Numbered from the stretch's first letter, positions 1 to 10,293 are shown. The stretch is DNA of 64,000 nt from Neocallimastix lanati (nom. inval.) (GCA_016946835.1 JACVTC010000002.1:1189501-1253500); one strand, 5' to 3'. Made by a program: numbers and translations. Notes: generated from the letters alone by a model not told the origin.

Positions 1-2019
1 AAAGTTATAAAAAGAATACAATTTTCAATACGCTTTACAAATCTATATATATATATATATTTTTGAACAATTACTCTATTTATTAACTATTATTATTATT
101 ATTATTATTATTTTTTTTTTTTTATTATAAATATAAATATAATAATAGTAGTAATATTAACAAATATATAATATTATTTTTTTCTATTATAAATAAAAAA
201 AAAAAAAAAAAAAAAAAATAAAGAATAAAAAATATAAAAATAATAACTAATGTTAAAAAGTATTTAAATTCATAAAAGGTTAGTTTTTTATTTGATATCT
301 AAGTAATAATATTTTAACAAAGTTTTAACTGTAATTATTAAAATTATTATTATAATTTTTATCATTATTATTTTAAATAATTTATAAAATATAGTTATAA
401 AAAAAAAACTATGATAATTACTAATAAACTATGTATATATAATTAAAACTATATTCTTTGATTAATCATTAAATAAATAATAATTATTTATTAATATTAC
501 ATATTTTAATAATAATTAATATATGTGAAGGGAATACATTATCAATATGGCGTATTTTTGTATGTGGCTTGTTTTTTATAATTAAATAAATAATAATTAA
601 ATAAATCTTTTTTATATAATTTATTAATATTCAATTATAAAAATAATTTTTTATAAAAAAAAATAATTTTTTGTAATTCTTTTTTAATTGAATATATTAT
701 TATTTCTTTTGAAATAGTTATTTAATAATATTTAATTGCAAAAAATATATTATTATTTTTTTTGAAATAATAATTATTTTTATATTTATGATTGTATAGA
801 ATATCTTAAAAATGTATGATTTTATTTTAAAATATTATAAGCCACACTGCGAAATGCACAATTGTGAAACGCACTGTCCCCCATATGATATACTTTTCAC
901 AATAATGAAAAAAAAAACAATGATATGATTTAGTATGACTAATAATAACTAATTTTAACTTTAATTAATAAAAATATTTATCTAAAGTTGCCAAAAGAAA
1001 TTATACGGAAAAAAAAATTTTTTTTTTTTCCATATAATATAACAATTAATATTAAATTCAATTAATAAAAATAAAAAAATATCCAATTACTGTTTTTAGT
1101 GCTTATATTTTATATATACAACTTTTTTTTTTTTTTTTTATTAATTATATTTATATTGATATTGAATATCTACTGATATATTTATATTAATAATATAACA
1201 TAATTAGTATTATGTTTTTATTTAATATGAATTATTTTAGTTTATTGTATAAATACCTTTTTTCATACGATTTTTAGATGAAGTGATGACTAATAAATTT
1301 AATTTATTTAAAAAAGGTTATATTATTATATTATTAATAAATTTATTTACCTTTAAAAAAAAAAAAAATAAAAATAAAGCAGAAAAAATGGAAATATATT
1401 ATATTAAATTTTGTATTAATTTACACCCAAATAATTGACTAGTATATAAATATTTATTATTGAAAATATTAAATATATTACTAATTATATACATATAATA
1501 TATTTATTAAATATTTCATATTTAAAATATATATTTAATAAATATTTATGAAAGATTATATATATAAAAAGTCATATTGAACATGGCTACAAAAATTTAA
1601 TCAAAACAAAACAAAAAAAGTATTAAAATCTTTTTGTGTCATTATTAAAAAAAATATTGAAAAAAAAAATTATATATTATGATTTATTAAAATAATAAAT
1701 ATTACAAAAAAAAGAAAAGTATAAATATTTGATTTATATAAATTAAAATTCATATTAATATTAGGTTATTTTGACTTATTTTTATTTTTATTTCTTTATT
1801 GAAGGAAATTTAGAAAAGATATAATAATTAATAATTAATAATTAATATATATATATTATTTTTTATATTTAAAAAAATTATTAGGATAAAACATTTATTT
1901 ATTTAATTTATTTTTTAATATGTATAAATGAAAATTTTAAAAATAAAAATTAAAGAAATAAATATAAACATAATTTTATTTATTATACATTCTTTTATTT
2001 TTTTTTATTATTATTAATT

Positions 2020-2050
<31 letters not shown>

Positions 2051-3071
2051 TGTTTTGTTTTGTTTTTATTGTTTATAATTACATATAAATAAATACATTA
2101 TTAGTTATATATAATTATTCATTTATGTGTAATAATATTCATAATGTATCCAATTTTTGATAATTTTTATGAACGACCATATAATATTATATCTTTGTTT
2201 ATTGTTATTCAATTCTTAATTTTTTATTTGTTATATTTTTTTTTATTATCATTTAAAAGAGTTTAAACTTTAATTATTTGACTATTCTTGATATTTTTAA
2301 CATATTTATTAATGAGGTTTACTTTTATTTTTTTTTATTTTTATATTATTTTATTTAATAGTACTTTATATAAAAAAAAAGTAATGGAAAGTTTTTAAAA
2401 TATTTTTTTTTTTTTTTTGAATTATGAAGCAAATACAAATATAAACATTAATTAAATTATTTTCATTTAATTTTATAGAAATTTTTGAATAAAAAACTTT
2501 ATTATATTTATATTAATATTTTATTATTTAATAAAATTTGTTAGTTTTAATTTATTTTAAATTATTTTAATAGTTTTTGATGAAATAAAATATTAATGGT
2601 AATAAAAGAGTTTTTTTTTTTCCATTTTATTATAAAATAAAAAAGAAAAATATTTTTTAGACTTTTTTGTATCAATAATAATTAAATAATTAAATAGATT
2701 AATTTTTTATTTTATTTTATTTTATTTTATTATTATTATTATTATAATAATTTTTTTTTTTTTTTTTATATATATATAAAGTCCGAATTTTTTTTTTTTT
2801 TTTTTTTATTTTTTATTTCAATTAAATTTTTTTTTTTTTTTTTATATTATTATTAAATTTGTTTCTTAAATTTAATATATGAATTAAATATATATTAAGT
2901 AAAATAAAATATTGTCTGGTACAATAAAAATAAAATTTTTTAAAAAGAACAAAATATATAAATAAATAGTAAAATAAAAAAAAAAATAGAATATATTAAA
3001 ATAAAAAAAAAAAATAGTTTTAAACTTGTATATTAATTAAATTATTAATTTGCAAAAAAAAAAAAAAAAAA
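1..3071. other. AT-rich intergenic region upstream of the GH5 gene
   Basis: No open frame of gene quality is visible. The stretch is almost pure A/T with many poly-A and poly-T tracts. The only composition break is near 840-890, where a GC-richer patch follows AAGCCACA; the inverted counterpart TGTGGCTT lies at 563-570. A poly-A run directly abuts the start codon at 3072, as is common in this window. Confidence 0.7.
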
Positions 3072-4651
3072 ATGAAGATTTCTAAAGCTTTATTTTTGTC
3101 AGCTTTAACTTTAGTTTCAGCTAAAAAACTAAAATATGTAAGAATTATTAATATTTTTCAATATAAATAAATAAATAATAAAAAAAAAAAAGTTATATAT
3201 ATTAATGTTAATTAATATTTTTAAATATATAATAGTTAGGTGTAAATGAAGCTGGTGGTGATTTCGGTGAAGGTCATTTACCAGGAGTTTACAATACTCA
3301 TTACACCTATCCAAACATTGATGCTATTAGTATTTCTATCGAACAAGGTATGAATGCTTTCCGTATGGGTCTTAGATGGGAACGTTTCCAACATGAATTA
3401 TTTGGTGAATTAACTGAATTTGATCTTACCGAATATAAGAAGATCGTGGATGCTGTTACTGCTATGGGAGCTGTTATTATTGTTGATCCACACAACTATG
3501 CTCGTTACAAAGATAAACTTATTGGTTCAGAGGAAGTTCCAACTGAAGCTTTTGTTGATTTCTGGAAGAAGATGGCTAATGTTTTCAAGGATAATGACAA
3601 CGTATGGTTTGGTTTAGTTAATGAACCACATGATATGAAAACAGATGACTGGTTTAAGATTGCTCGTGCTGCTGTTGATGGTATTCGTTCCACTGGAGCT
3701 AATAATACCATTTTAATTCCAGGTAATGGATGGGATGGTGCATGGAGTTGGGGTTCTCAAGCTTGGTATGGTGAATCCAATGCTGAAGTTGCCTTAAGAT
3801 ACTTCTCTTCTGAAGATGAAAATATTGCTTTTGAAGTTCACCAATACTTTGATTCTGATTACTCCGGAGGTCATGGAACATGTGAAAAACGTCCATGCCA
3901 AAACAATGTTAAAGAATTTGTTCAATGGCTTAAGGATAATAACTTAAAGGGTTGGTTTGGAGAATTCAGTGGTCATATCTCTGATAGTCAATGTAAGGAA
4001 TGTGTCCAAGAATTCCTTGAATACCTTCAATTAAACAATGAATATGTTTTAGGAGCCACCTGGTGGGCAGCAGGTCCATGGTGGGGACAAAACAGTTACA
4101 CCATTGAACCAAATGCTAAGAAAGAATTCCCAGGACAAATGGCTTGGTTAAAGCCTTATTTACCAGGACCATCTGAATTAACCGAAGTTCCAATATATTC
4201 CAATAAGAAGACTTACTGTAAGGGATGTGTTGTCACTGGTACTGGTGGTGATGGCTCCTTATGGGGATGGGAAGATAATAAAGCTTGTAGAATTGATGTT
4301 GAAACATGTAAAATTGGACAAGATACTCCAGAACCAACTACTGAGCCAACTATTGAACCTACTGTAGAACCAACTCCAGAGACTGGTTGTAAGGCAGAAG
4401 CTCTTGGTTACAAGTGTTGCTCCACCTGTGTCAGTATTCTTGAAGACGAAAATGGCTTATGGGGTGCTGAAAATGGTGAATGGTGTGGAATTACTGATAA
4501 ATGTATACAAAACTATAATGAATGCTGGTCTACTCAATTTGGTTATCCATGTTGTGACACTTGTGATGTATTCTTATCTGATGAATCTGGTGATTGGGGT
4601 GTTAAAGATTTAGATTGGTGTGGTATTCCATCCACTTGTAAAGCTACATAA
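3072..4651 (+). CDS. Secreted GH5 endoglucanase with CBM10-like module and two C-terminal dockerins
   Basis: Two exons, 3072-3137 and 3236-4651, are joined at phase 0 by a 98-base GT-AG intron, giving 493 residues. Exon 1 encodes a signal peptide (MKISKALFLSALTLVSA). The catalytic domain opens with GVNEAGGDFGEG and resembles GH5 subfamily 5 endo-beta-1,4-glucanases. The acid/base Glu is E152 in NEPHD and the nucleophile is E265 in WFGEFSG. After the catalytic domain come a short Cys/Trp module with WGWED (about 349-378), a Pro/Thr/Glu linker of TPEP/TIEP/TVEP units, and two dockerins (about 405-444 and 449-490) ending in WCGI. Expected role: cleavage of internal cellulose or mixed-linkage glucan bonds while docked in an extracellular cellulosome. 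The start is fixed by the signal peptide. The GH5 and dockerin calls are secure; the subfamily is a judgement from motif similarity. Confidence 0.95.
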
Positions 4652-5284
4652 ATTTTAAACAAAAAAATAAAAAAAATTTTATTTTTATGATGAAATTAAT
4701 AAAAAAAAATAGTGTAAAAAAATTAAAAAGAAAAAAAAAAGAAAGAAATTTTTTTTTTTTTAATGTATGTATTAATATAATAAAATAGAAACTTTTATTA
4801 GTTTATTAAATTTATTAATAATATATAATTTAAAATTTGAAAATTTTGAATATATATTAATGCTATAAATTTTCAAAAAAAAAAAAAAAAAAGAAAAAAT
4901 GGTAAGAATATTTAGTAAAAAAGAGTTAAAATAAATAAATAAAAATAAAAATAAAAAATACATTAAAAAAAATGATATGAATATTTAGTAAAAAAGAGTT
5001 GAAATAAAAAATAAAAATAAAAATAAAAAAAATATTAATAAATTTATTTTAACTAAATATAACAATATCTGTGATTATTAAATTTGTTTTTATTCATATA
5101 TAATAGTGTCAGTGATGATAATTTTTTTTATTAAATTTTTTTTTTTATATATAGAACTTGTTAAACTAAATTATTTAAATTTATTAAATATTAAAAATTT
5201 ATGATTAAAAATTATTTTTTAAATTGAATATAGAAGTATATTTATATATTATTTATTTATTAAGGTTTATTTATTATTATGAAT
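4652..5284. other. AT-rich spacer, GH5 gene to copia element
   Basis: Low-complexity 3' flank of the GH5 gene. A 25-base unit around ATATTTAGTAAAAAAGAGTT occurs twice, near 4907 and 4979. No gene is visible. Confidence 0.6.
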
Positions 5285-5289
5285 AATAG
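5285..5289. repeat. Target-site duplication AATAG (left copy)
   Basis: AATAG directly precedes the left LTR and is repeated exactly at 10294-10298 after the right LTR. A 5-bp duplication is the size expected for Ty1/copia integrases. Confidence 0.9.
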
Positions 5290-5543
5290 TGTTAAGAATG
5301 TAACTGAAATCTCACAATTTCAATTATGATTACTTATAGTTAATATGGCTTTTATTTATTTATATTTAATTATATGAATATTACATAATAAAGAATATTA
5401 CAGTTTAACAAAATATAATAAATAAGATTTATAATAACTATTTAATAACTATCTAATAACTAATGTATTCATAATGTGGCTATTTGTGGCGTATTAATAT
5501 TACAATGTATAATGTATAATTATAATGTAGCTAATACTTAACA
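5290..5543 (-). repeat. 3' LTR of the copia element
   Basis: A 254-bp terminal repeat that starts TGTTAAGAATG and ends ACTTAACA on the plus strand. No difference from the right LTR was found in a line-by-line comparison. Confidence 0.93.
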
Positions 5544-5553
5544 TTCCCCCTAC
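5544..5553 (-). other. Polypurine tract of the copia element
   Basis: On the element's sense strand the sequence GTAGGGGGAA directly precedes the 3' LTR. This is the usual place and composition of the plus-strand primer in LTR retrotransposons. Confidence 0.8.
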
Positions 5554-5594
5554 ATTATGCATTTGGTAATAATATAAAAAATAAAGTTTTAATA

Positions 5595-5625
<31 letters not shown>

Positions 5626-5692
5626 ATTTTTTTTTTTTTATAGTAAATTTTTAATAATAAAATTTTTTTTTTATTTTTAATTGAAAATAAAA

Positions 5693-7339
5693 TCAGTAAA
5701 ACATTTCATTTTTTGGTCCAGATATCACTTTAGTTAAAGGATCAGCTAACATAGTATCGGAGGATATATGTTCTAAATTTATTTCTTTTCTGTTTATTTT
5801 TTCTTGAATGTATTTATAATCAATGTCCATGTGTTTACATCTACCTTTTGTATTTTCATTTTCAGCGATATTTTTACAAGATTTATTATCAATTTTAATT
5901 TTTAAATTAATTTCTTTATTGAATATTTCTTTTAGTAATTTCTTTAATTTCATTCCTTGTTTTGCACATTCAGTTAATGCAACATATTCTGCTTCAGTGG
6001 TTGATAATGTGATGCTCTTCTGAGTTTCAGATTTCCATGAAATTGGACTTTTTCCAAATAAGAAAATGTATCCACTGGTAGATTTTCTTGTTTCTTCATC
6101 GCCAGCGAAATCAGCGTCTGAGTAGGCAATTAAATTTTTACTTCCATAGTAATAAATAGATTTTTCTTTAGTAGATTTTAAATATCTTAAGATCATCAAT
6201 GCTGATTTTAGATCAACTTCTGTTGGGTTTTCGGCGTGTCTTGCAGCTTGATTAACTGCAAATGAGATGTCTGGTCTTGTTTTTGTTGAAACAAATAATA
6301 AAGCACCAATAATAGATTTATAATCTGTTACGTTTACTGGTGTTGAATTTTCTCTTTCTTCTAAAGTAATTTTTCTACATGGGTTGTTAATTGGTTTTGT
6401 CTTATTCATTTTGTAATTCTTAATTAATTTTTCAATGTAGTCTTGTTGATTAATTTTATATCCTTCTTCAGTTTTAAAAATATTTATTCCTATAATTTTG
6501 TTAGCTTCCGTGTCTTTTGAAATTTTATATTTTTCTTTTAATTTATTGCTTATATATTTAATTTCTTTATCTTCTCCAGTAAGTAAGATATCATCAACAT
6601 AAAGACATAATATAGCACATAAATTTCCATTGTGATATTTTGTAAATAAACATTGATCAATACTCAATTGTTTTAAACCAATATTTTTTAAATAACTTGA
6701 TATTTCTTTATACCATTGTCTTCCGGCTTGTTTCAAACCATATAGAGCCTTATTTAATATCCAATATTTTCCAGAATTATAATTTTTATCTCCTTCTGGT
6801 ATGTCCACGTATATTTCTTCTTCTAATTTGGCATTTAAATAAGCTGCCTTTATATCCATTTGTCTTAAGTTCCATTTGTATTGTGATGCGATGGCAATTG
6901 CAATTCTTAAACTATCTGCTTCAATTGTTGGTGAATATGTTGATGTATAGTTAACACCTTTTCTCTGTTTGAATCCACGAGCAACTAATCTTGCTCTTTT
7001 AACACCATTATCTTTAGTAGTAAATACCCATCTAGTATCAATTAAAGTAGTATCTTTAGGAATATTATTAACTATTCTCATTACTTTTTGTTCATACATA
7101 TTATTGATTTCTTTTTTAATTGCATCTTTCCATTTATTTGAATCGTTAGAATTTATTGCTTCATCATAACTCTTGGGATTAATTGTTTTAATTAGTAATA
7201 CTTTGTTTTTCTTTATTGTTAATTGTTCATTATCATTTGTATTTTCTTTTTCATTTAAATCAATGAATTTTCTTTTGTTATTATTTTTATGAGTATCGGT
7301 ATTTTCCATTTCATTATTTTCTAAATTATTTTTGTTATT
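5693..7339 (-). CDS. Copia reverse transcriptase - RNase H region
   Basis: This is the downstream part of pol. The RT domain begins around SNKWKDAIKKEI and has RWVFTTKDNG, the palm motif QMDIKAAYLNA and the catalytic YVDD (near 6585-6605). RNase H follows with YSDADFAGD, SGYIFLFG, STTEAEY and, near the C-terminus, MLADPLTK. The frame stays open upstream to 7642, but those extra codons overlap integrase in another frame and resemble no protein. The product therefore probably comes from a +1 shift near 7340 rather than from its own ATG. It copies element RNA into cDNA inside the virus-like particle. The catalytic motifs are intact, so activity is plausible if the frame junction is functional. 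Confidence 0.92.
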   Translation of the reverse strand, partial: NNKNNLENNEMENTDTHKNNNKRKFIDLNEKENTNDNEQLTIKKNKVLLIKTINPKSYDEAINSNDSNKWKDAIKKEINNMYEQKVMRIVNNIPKDTTLIDTRWVFTTKDNGVKRARLVARGFKQRKGVNYTSTYSPTIEADSLRIAIAIASQYKWNLRQMDIKAAYLNAKLEEEIYVDIPEGDKNYNSGKYWILNKALYGLKQAGRQWYKEISSYLKNIGLKQLSIDQCLFTKYHNGNLCAILCLYVDDILLTGEDKEIKYISNKLKEKYKISKDTEANKIIGINIFKTEEGYKINQQDYIEKLIKNYKMNKTKPINNPCRKITLEERENSTPVNVTDYKSIIGALLFVSTKTRPDISFAVNQAARHAENPTEVDLKSALMILRYLKSTKEKSIYYYGSKNLIAYSDADFAGDEETRKSTSGYIFLFGKSPISWKSETQKSITLSTTEAEYVALTECAKQGMKLKKLLKEIFNKEINLKIKIDNKSCKNIAENENTKGRCKHMDIDYKYIQEKINRKEINLEHISSDTMLADPLTKVISGPKNEMFY

Positions 7340-9551
7340 ATCTTGAATATTTATAGCCAAGAAAAATTCCGGGTTTAGAATTATTTTCAAATTTATTCTT
7401 TTTATGATTATTATAGAAATATACTCTGCAACCAAAAACACGTAAGTGTGAAATATCAATAGGTTTGTTGAAGAAAACTTCATCTGGGATTTTTGAATTA
7501 TTACCTTGATGAGGATTAAGGTTATATAAACGACATGCGCATAGAATAGCAGAATCCCAAAAATTAAGAGGTAATTTTGCAGAATTAAGTAGCGTGGTTG
7601 CACAATTATTAAGAGTTTGATTAATTCTTTCTGAACGACCATTTTGTTGTGGGTAGCCAGGAGTTGAATGAATTAATTTTATACCATTTTCGGAAAGGTA
7701 CTTGTTGAAATTTTCATTTGTGTATTCGGTTCCATTGTCGGTTTTTAAAGTTTTAATTGTAAATTCAGTAGTATTATTCATTAATTTGTGAAATTTAATA
7801 AATGCGTTATAAACATCAGATTTATTTTTTAAAAGGTAAATCCAGCATTTTCTACTATAGTCATCCATAAAAGTTACGTAGTAATTGAAATCGTTATAGG
7901 ATGTTTTTAATTTACCAACTACATCGGAGTGTACAAGTTGTAGTGGTTGTGTGGTACTGTTTTCAATTGCAAAAAATGGTTTTCTTCTCATTTTGCTGAT
8001 TTTACATTGAGTGCAGTCCTTTTTGTTGTGAATACACGTGTGGTTTAAAACAAATTTTTCAATATCTTTATTATTGTTGAAGTGACCTAATCGTGCACGC
8101 CAAAGATCATAATCGAAATTGCTAATATCAATATTTAAAGATTTATACATTTTAAAGGGAGTAGTGTATAATGAGAAGAGATTTTCTTTGTCGGCATAAA
8201 TTTTCGCAACTGGTTTATTGTTTTTGAATAATTGAAGTCTATCCTTATTTAAATATTCATCGAAATCGATAATAATGGTAAAATTATTTCTGACAAGATA
8301 ATGTGTTGAAATTAAGTTATTTTTGATGTTTGGTGCGTAGTGGACTTTTGAGAGTTTGAAATCGAAATTTTTAATAGCACCATTATATGTTCCTACTTTT
8401 ACAATTTTGTCAGATTTTCCGTCAGGATAGGTAATAAATTTGTTGTTGACAGTTTTGGTATCATCTAAGTCTTTTTCTTCTTTTGTTAAATTTAATGAGG
8501 TACCGCTGTCAATAATCCATCTTGTTGGTTCTTTCTTTTGATTAAATGTAGGAGTATCGTTGGGAACAGCATTAACATTAATATTTCCTGAAAATCCAGT
8601 AAAAATTTCATCTTCGCTAGGTTCATCAGAATCTTCTAAATCAGTAGTATTTTTAATTCCTTCTATATTATTGGAACGATAATTTTTGTTTTTTGAATTG
8701 TTTCTTGTTGTGTTGCTTCTTTCTTGGTGTCTGTTGTTTTCATTTGAAGGATTTTTATTATTTCTTCTATCTTTTCTTCTAGGATTTAAAAAACATTCAT
8801 CGGTAGTGTGTCCGTGTTTATGGCAAATGTGACAATATTTTTCTTTTTCTTTATCTTTATCAGAGTCATTGTTAAACTTATATGGTAATTTACCATTTCT
8901 AACTCTATTAACCGAAAGCTCTTGTGTAGTTTCGTTGCTATAGTCAATTTTCTTTATGTCTTTGTATTTTTTAATAAAAACACTAGTCAAGGCTATCCGT
9001 TCTTTTAATTCTTCAAAGGTTTTAAATTCGACTAAAAGTACTGGAGGAACTCCAAATTTAACAATTTCTTCAGCTGAAAGTAAAATTTTAGTTTCTTCGT
9101 CTAATTTTGTTTTTCCACATCTTTTTGATTCCTTATCGTGAAGTTGAAACAAGTAATTTAATTTGTCTATATAGAGTTTTATATCGTTATTTTCGACCTC
9201 TAGTTTCTTGATTTGGTATTCAATTTGATATAATTTTGAAGGTCCAACCTGCAAAAAGTAACTTTCTAATCTTATAATCATTTCATAGGCGGTTTCACAT
9301 CCTTCAATGAGTTCGGCGGTAGTTGAATCTAAGCTGCTTTCGATGATGGTTTGGGTTGCACAGTCTTCCTTGATTTCATCATCATCCATTTCTGTAATAT
9401 CTATGTCATTTTTGATGCAGTCAATAAGATCTAATGCCGTTAAGTGAAGTTTGAGAGCTCTATACCATCTTGGAAAGTTTTCTGTAGTTAATTTAAAATT
9501 TTGATAATTAAAAACCGATTTATTTGTCATATCTGACTTCTTTCTTCTCAT
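7338..9551 (-). CDS. Copia Gag - protease - integrase polyprotein
   Basis: This 737-residue frame holds, in order, a copia-type Gag (NFPRWYRALKLHL near the start), a CCHC zinc knuckle CHICHKHGHTTDEC (about 239-252), the aspartic protease motif IDSGTS (about 346-351), a GAG-pre-integrase zinc region (WRARLGHFNN with CTQCKISKM), and an integrase core. The integrase triad is in LVHSDVVG, LKTDNGTEY and NGRSERINQTL. The frame ends FLGYKYSR then TAA at 7338, cutting off the usual copia integrase tail; RT continues in the +1 frame. No stop separates it upstream from TTA GAT AGA at 9605, so translation could enter by a +1 shift from the small upstream ORF instead of starting at ATG 9551. Confidence 0.92.
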   Translation of the reverse strand: MRRKKSDMTNKSVFNYQNFKLTTENFPRWYRALKLHLTALDLIDCIKNDIDITEMDDDEIKEDCATQTIIESSLDSTTAELIEGCETAYEMIIRLESYFLQVGPSKLYQIEYQIKKLEVENNDIKLYIDKLNYLFQLHDKESKRCGKTKLDEETKILLSAEEIVKFGVPPVLLVEFKTFEELKERIALTSVFIKKYKDIKKIDYSNETTQELSVNRVRNGKLPYKFNNDSDKDKEKEKYCHICHKHGHTTDECFLNPRRKDRRNNKNPSNENNRHQERSNTTRNNSKNKNYRSNNIEGIKNTTDLEDSDEPSEDEIFTGFSGNINVNAVPNDTPTFNQKKEPTRWIIDSGTSLNLTKEEKDLDDTKTVNNKFITYPDGKSDKIVKVGTYNGAIKNFDFKLSKVHYAPNIKNNLISTHYLVRNNFTIIIDFDEYLNKDRLQLFKNNKPVAKIYADKENLFSLYTTPFKMYKSLNIDISNFDYDLWRARLGHFNNNKDIEKFVLNHTCIHNKKDCTQCKISKMRRKPFFAIENSTTQPLQLVHSDVVGKLKTSYNDFNYYVTFMDDYSRKCWIYLLKNKSDVYNAFIKFHKLMNNTTEFTIKTLKTDNGTEYTNENFNKYLSENGIKLIHSTPGYPQQNGRSERINQTLNNCATTLLNSAKLPLNFWDSAILCACRLYNLNPHQGNNSKIPDEVFFNKPIDISHLRVFGCRVYFYNNHKKNKFENNSKPGIFLGYKYSR

Positions 9552-9600
9552 GAGTTTTTCGTTGATTCTGTTTAATCTTTTAATAAAATTCTTTGTGTTT

Positions 9601-9834
9601 CTATCTAAGATTGAGGATTGTTTCTTCTAAGTCATTTAAATTTTCTTCAATATGTTTTATTTTCGACTTTGGAATATTATTTTGTTTGTTTACATTTTCT
9701 TCAAAGTCTTTCAAAAAATTAAAATCATCATTTTCGTAATCTTGAATTTCTTGTTCTTCACTTTCATAATTATTGTTTTGTGAAGTTGATGATTCTTCAA
9801 ATTTTCCTGAATTTTTAGATTTGTTATTTTCCAT
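9601..9834 (-). CDS. Small acidic N-terminal ORF of the copia element
   Basis: A 77-residue frame starts MENNKSKNSGKF. It is rich in Asn, Glu and Ser and ends NLR followed by TAG. It is the first ATG frame after the 5' LTR. Its last codons read AAT CTT AGA TAG, and a +1 slip from CTT to TTA joins the Gag frame without meeting a stop, as in Ty1, whose shift site is CUU-AGG-C. It may be the N-terminus of Gag or a separate small protein. No homologue is recognised. Confidence 0.5.
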   Translation of the reverse strand: MENNKSKNSGKFEESSTSQNNNYESEEQEIQDYENDDFNFLKDFEENVNKQNNIPKSKIKHIEENLNDLEETILNLR

Positions 9835-10002
9835 TTTGGAATTTAGAATTTTAAATTTTAATTAATTTTAAAAAAATAAATTTAAATTTTGAAATTTTAA
9901 TTTTGAAATCTAATTTCAATAATTTTGAATTTGTAGATTTTAAATTATTTATTTAATATTTTAATTATAACAAGCTTGTTTAATTTAATTTTTGTATTTT
10001 TA

Positions 10003-10039
10003 TAGCTAATAGCTCATTAGGTAAGTGAGACTCTTAATC
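10003..10039 (-). other. Primer-binding site resembling the 5' half of tRNA-Lys(CUU)
   Basis: The plus strand reads TAGCTCATTAGGTA, a typical tRNA D-arm, then TGAGACTCTTAATC, a tRNA-Lys anticodon arm with anticodon CTT, and then meets the LTR. On the element's sense strand this is the complement of the 5' half of tRNA-Lys(CUU), placed exactly at the LTR boundary. Drosophila copia is known to prime from a cleaved 5' half of initiator tRNA; the same mode with tRNA-Lys is inferred here. Compared with the usual tRNA-Lys, about three bases are missing between the two arms. Confidence 0.6.
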
Positions 10040-10293
10040 TGTTAAGAATGTAACTGAAATCTCACAATTTCAATTATGATTACTTATAGTTAATATGGCT
10101 TTTATTTATTTATATTTAATTATATGAATATTACATAATAAAGAATATTACAGTTTAACAAAATATAATAAATAAGATTTATAATAACTATTTAATAACT
10201 ATCTAATAACTAATGTATTCATAATGTGGCTATTTGTGGCGTATTAATATTACAATGTATAATGTATAATTATAATGTAGCTAATACTTAACA
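10040..10293 (-). repeat. 5' LTR of the copia element
   Basis: A 254-bp repeat matching 5290-5543. It should carry the element's promoter, and the sense transcript leaves it leftward. Confidence 0.93.

Larger units (their letters stand above)
5290..10293 (-). mobile_element. Intact Ty1/copia-type LTR retrotransposon
   Basis: This 5,004-bp element lies on the minus strand. The two 254-bp LTRs (5290-5543 and 10040-10293) are identical by eye and begin TG and end CA. They are flanked by the 5-bp duplication AATAG. The internal part has a primer-binding site next to the 5' LTR and a polypurine tract next to the 3' LTR. The reading frames encode Gag with a zinc knuckle, aspartic protease, integrase, reverse transcriptase and RNase H, in the Ty1/copia order. 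Identical LTRs imply a very recent insertion. Two frame changes break the coding region, between an N-terminal ORF and Gag and between integrase and RT. They could be programmed +1 frameshifts or disabling indels. Confidence 0.95.

Noticed and set aside
3307-3896. Minus-strand open frames inside the GH5 gene
   Set aside because: They are shadows opposite a clearly identified catalytic domain.
7340-7642. N-terminal 100 codons of the RT open frame starting at ATG 7642
   Set aside because: They overlap integrase in another frame and have no protein-like sequence, so they are probably not translated from that ATG.
10003-10039. A functional tRNA-Lys gene
   Set aside because: Only the 5' half is present, with a gap between the arms, and it stops exactly at the LTR boundary. 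There is no T-arm or acceptor partner.
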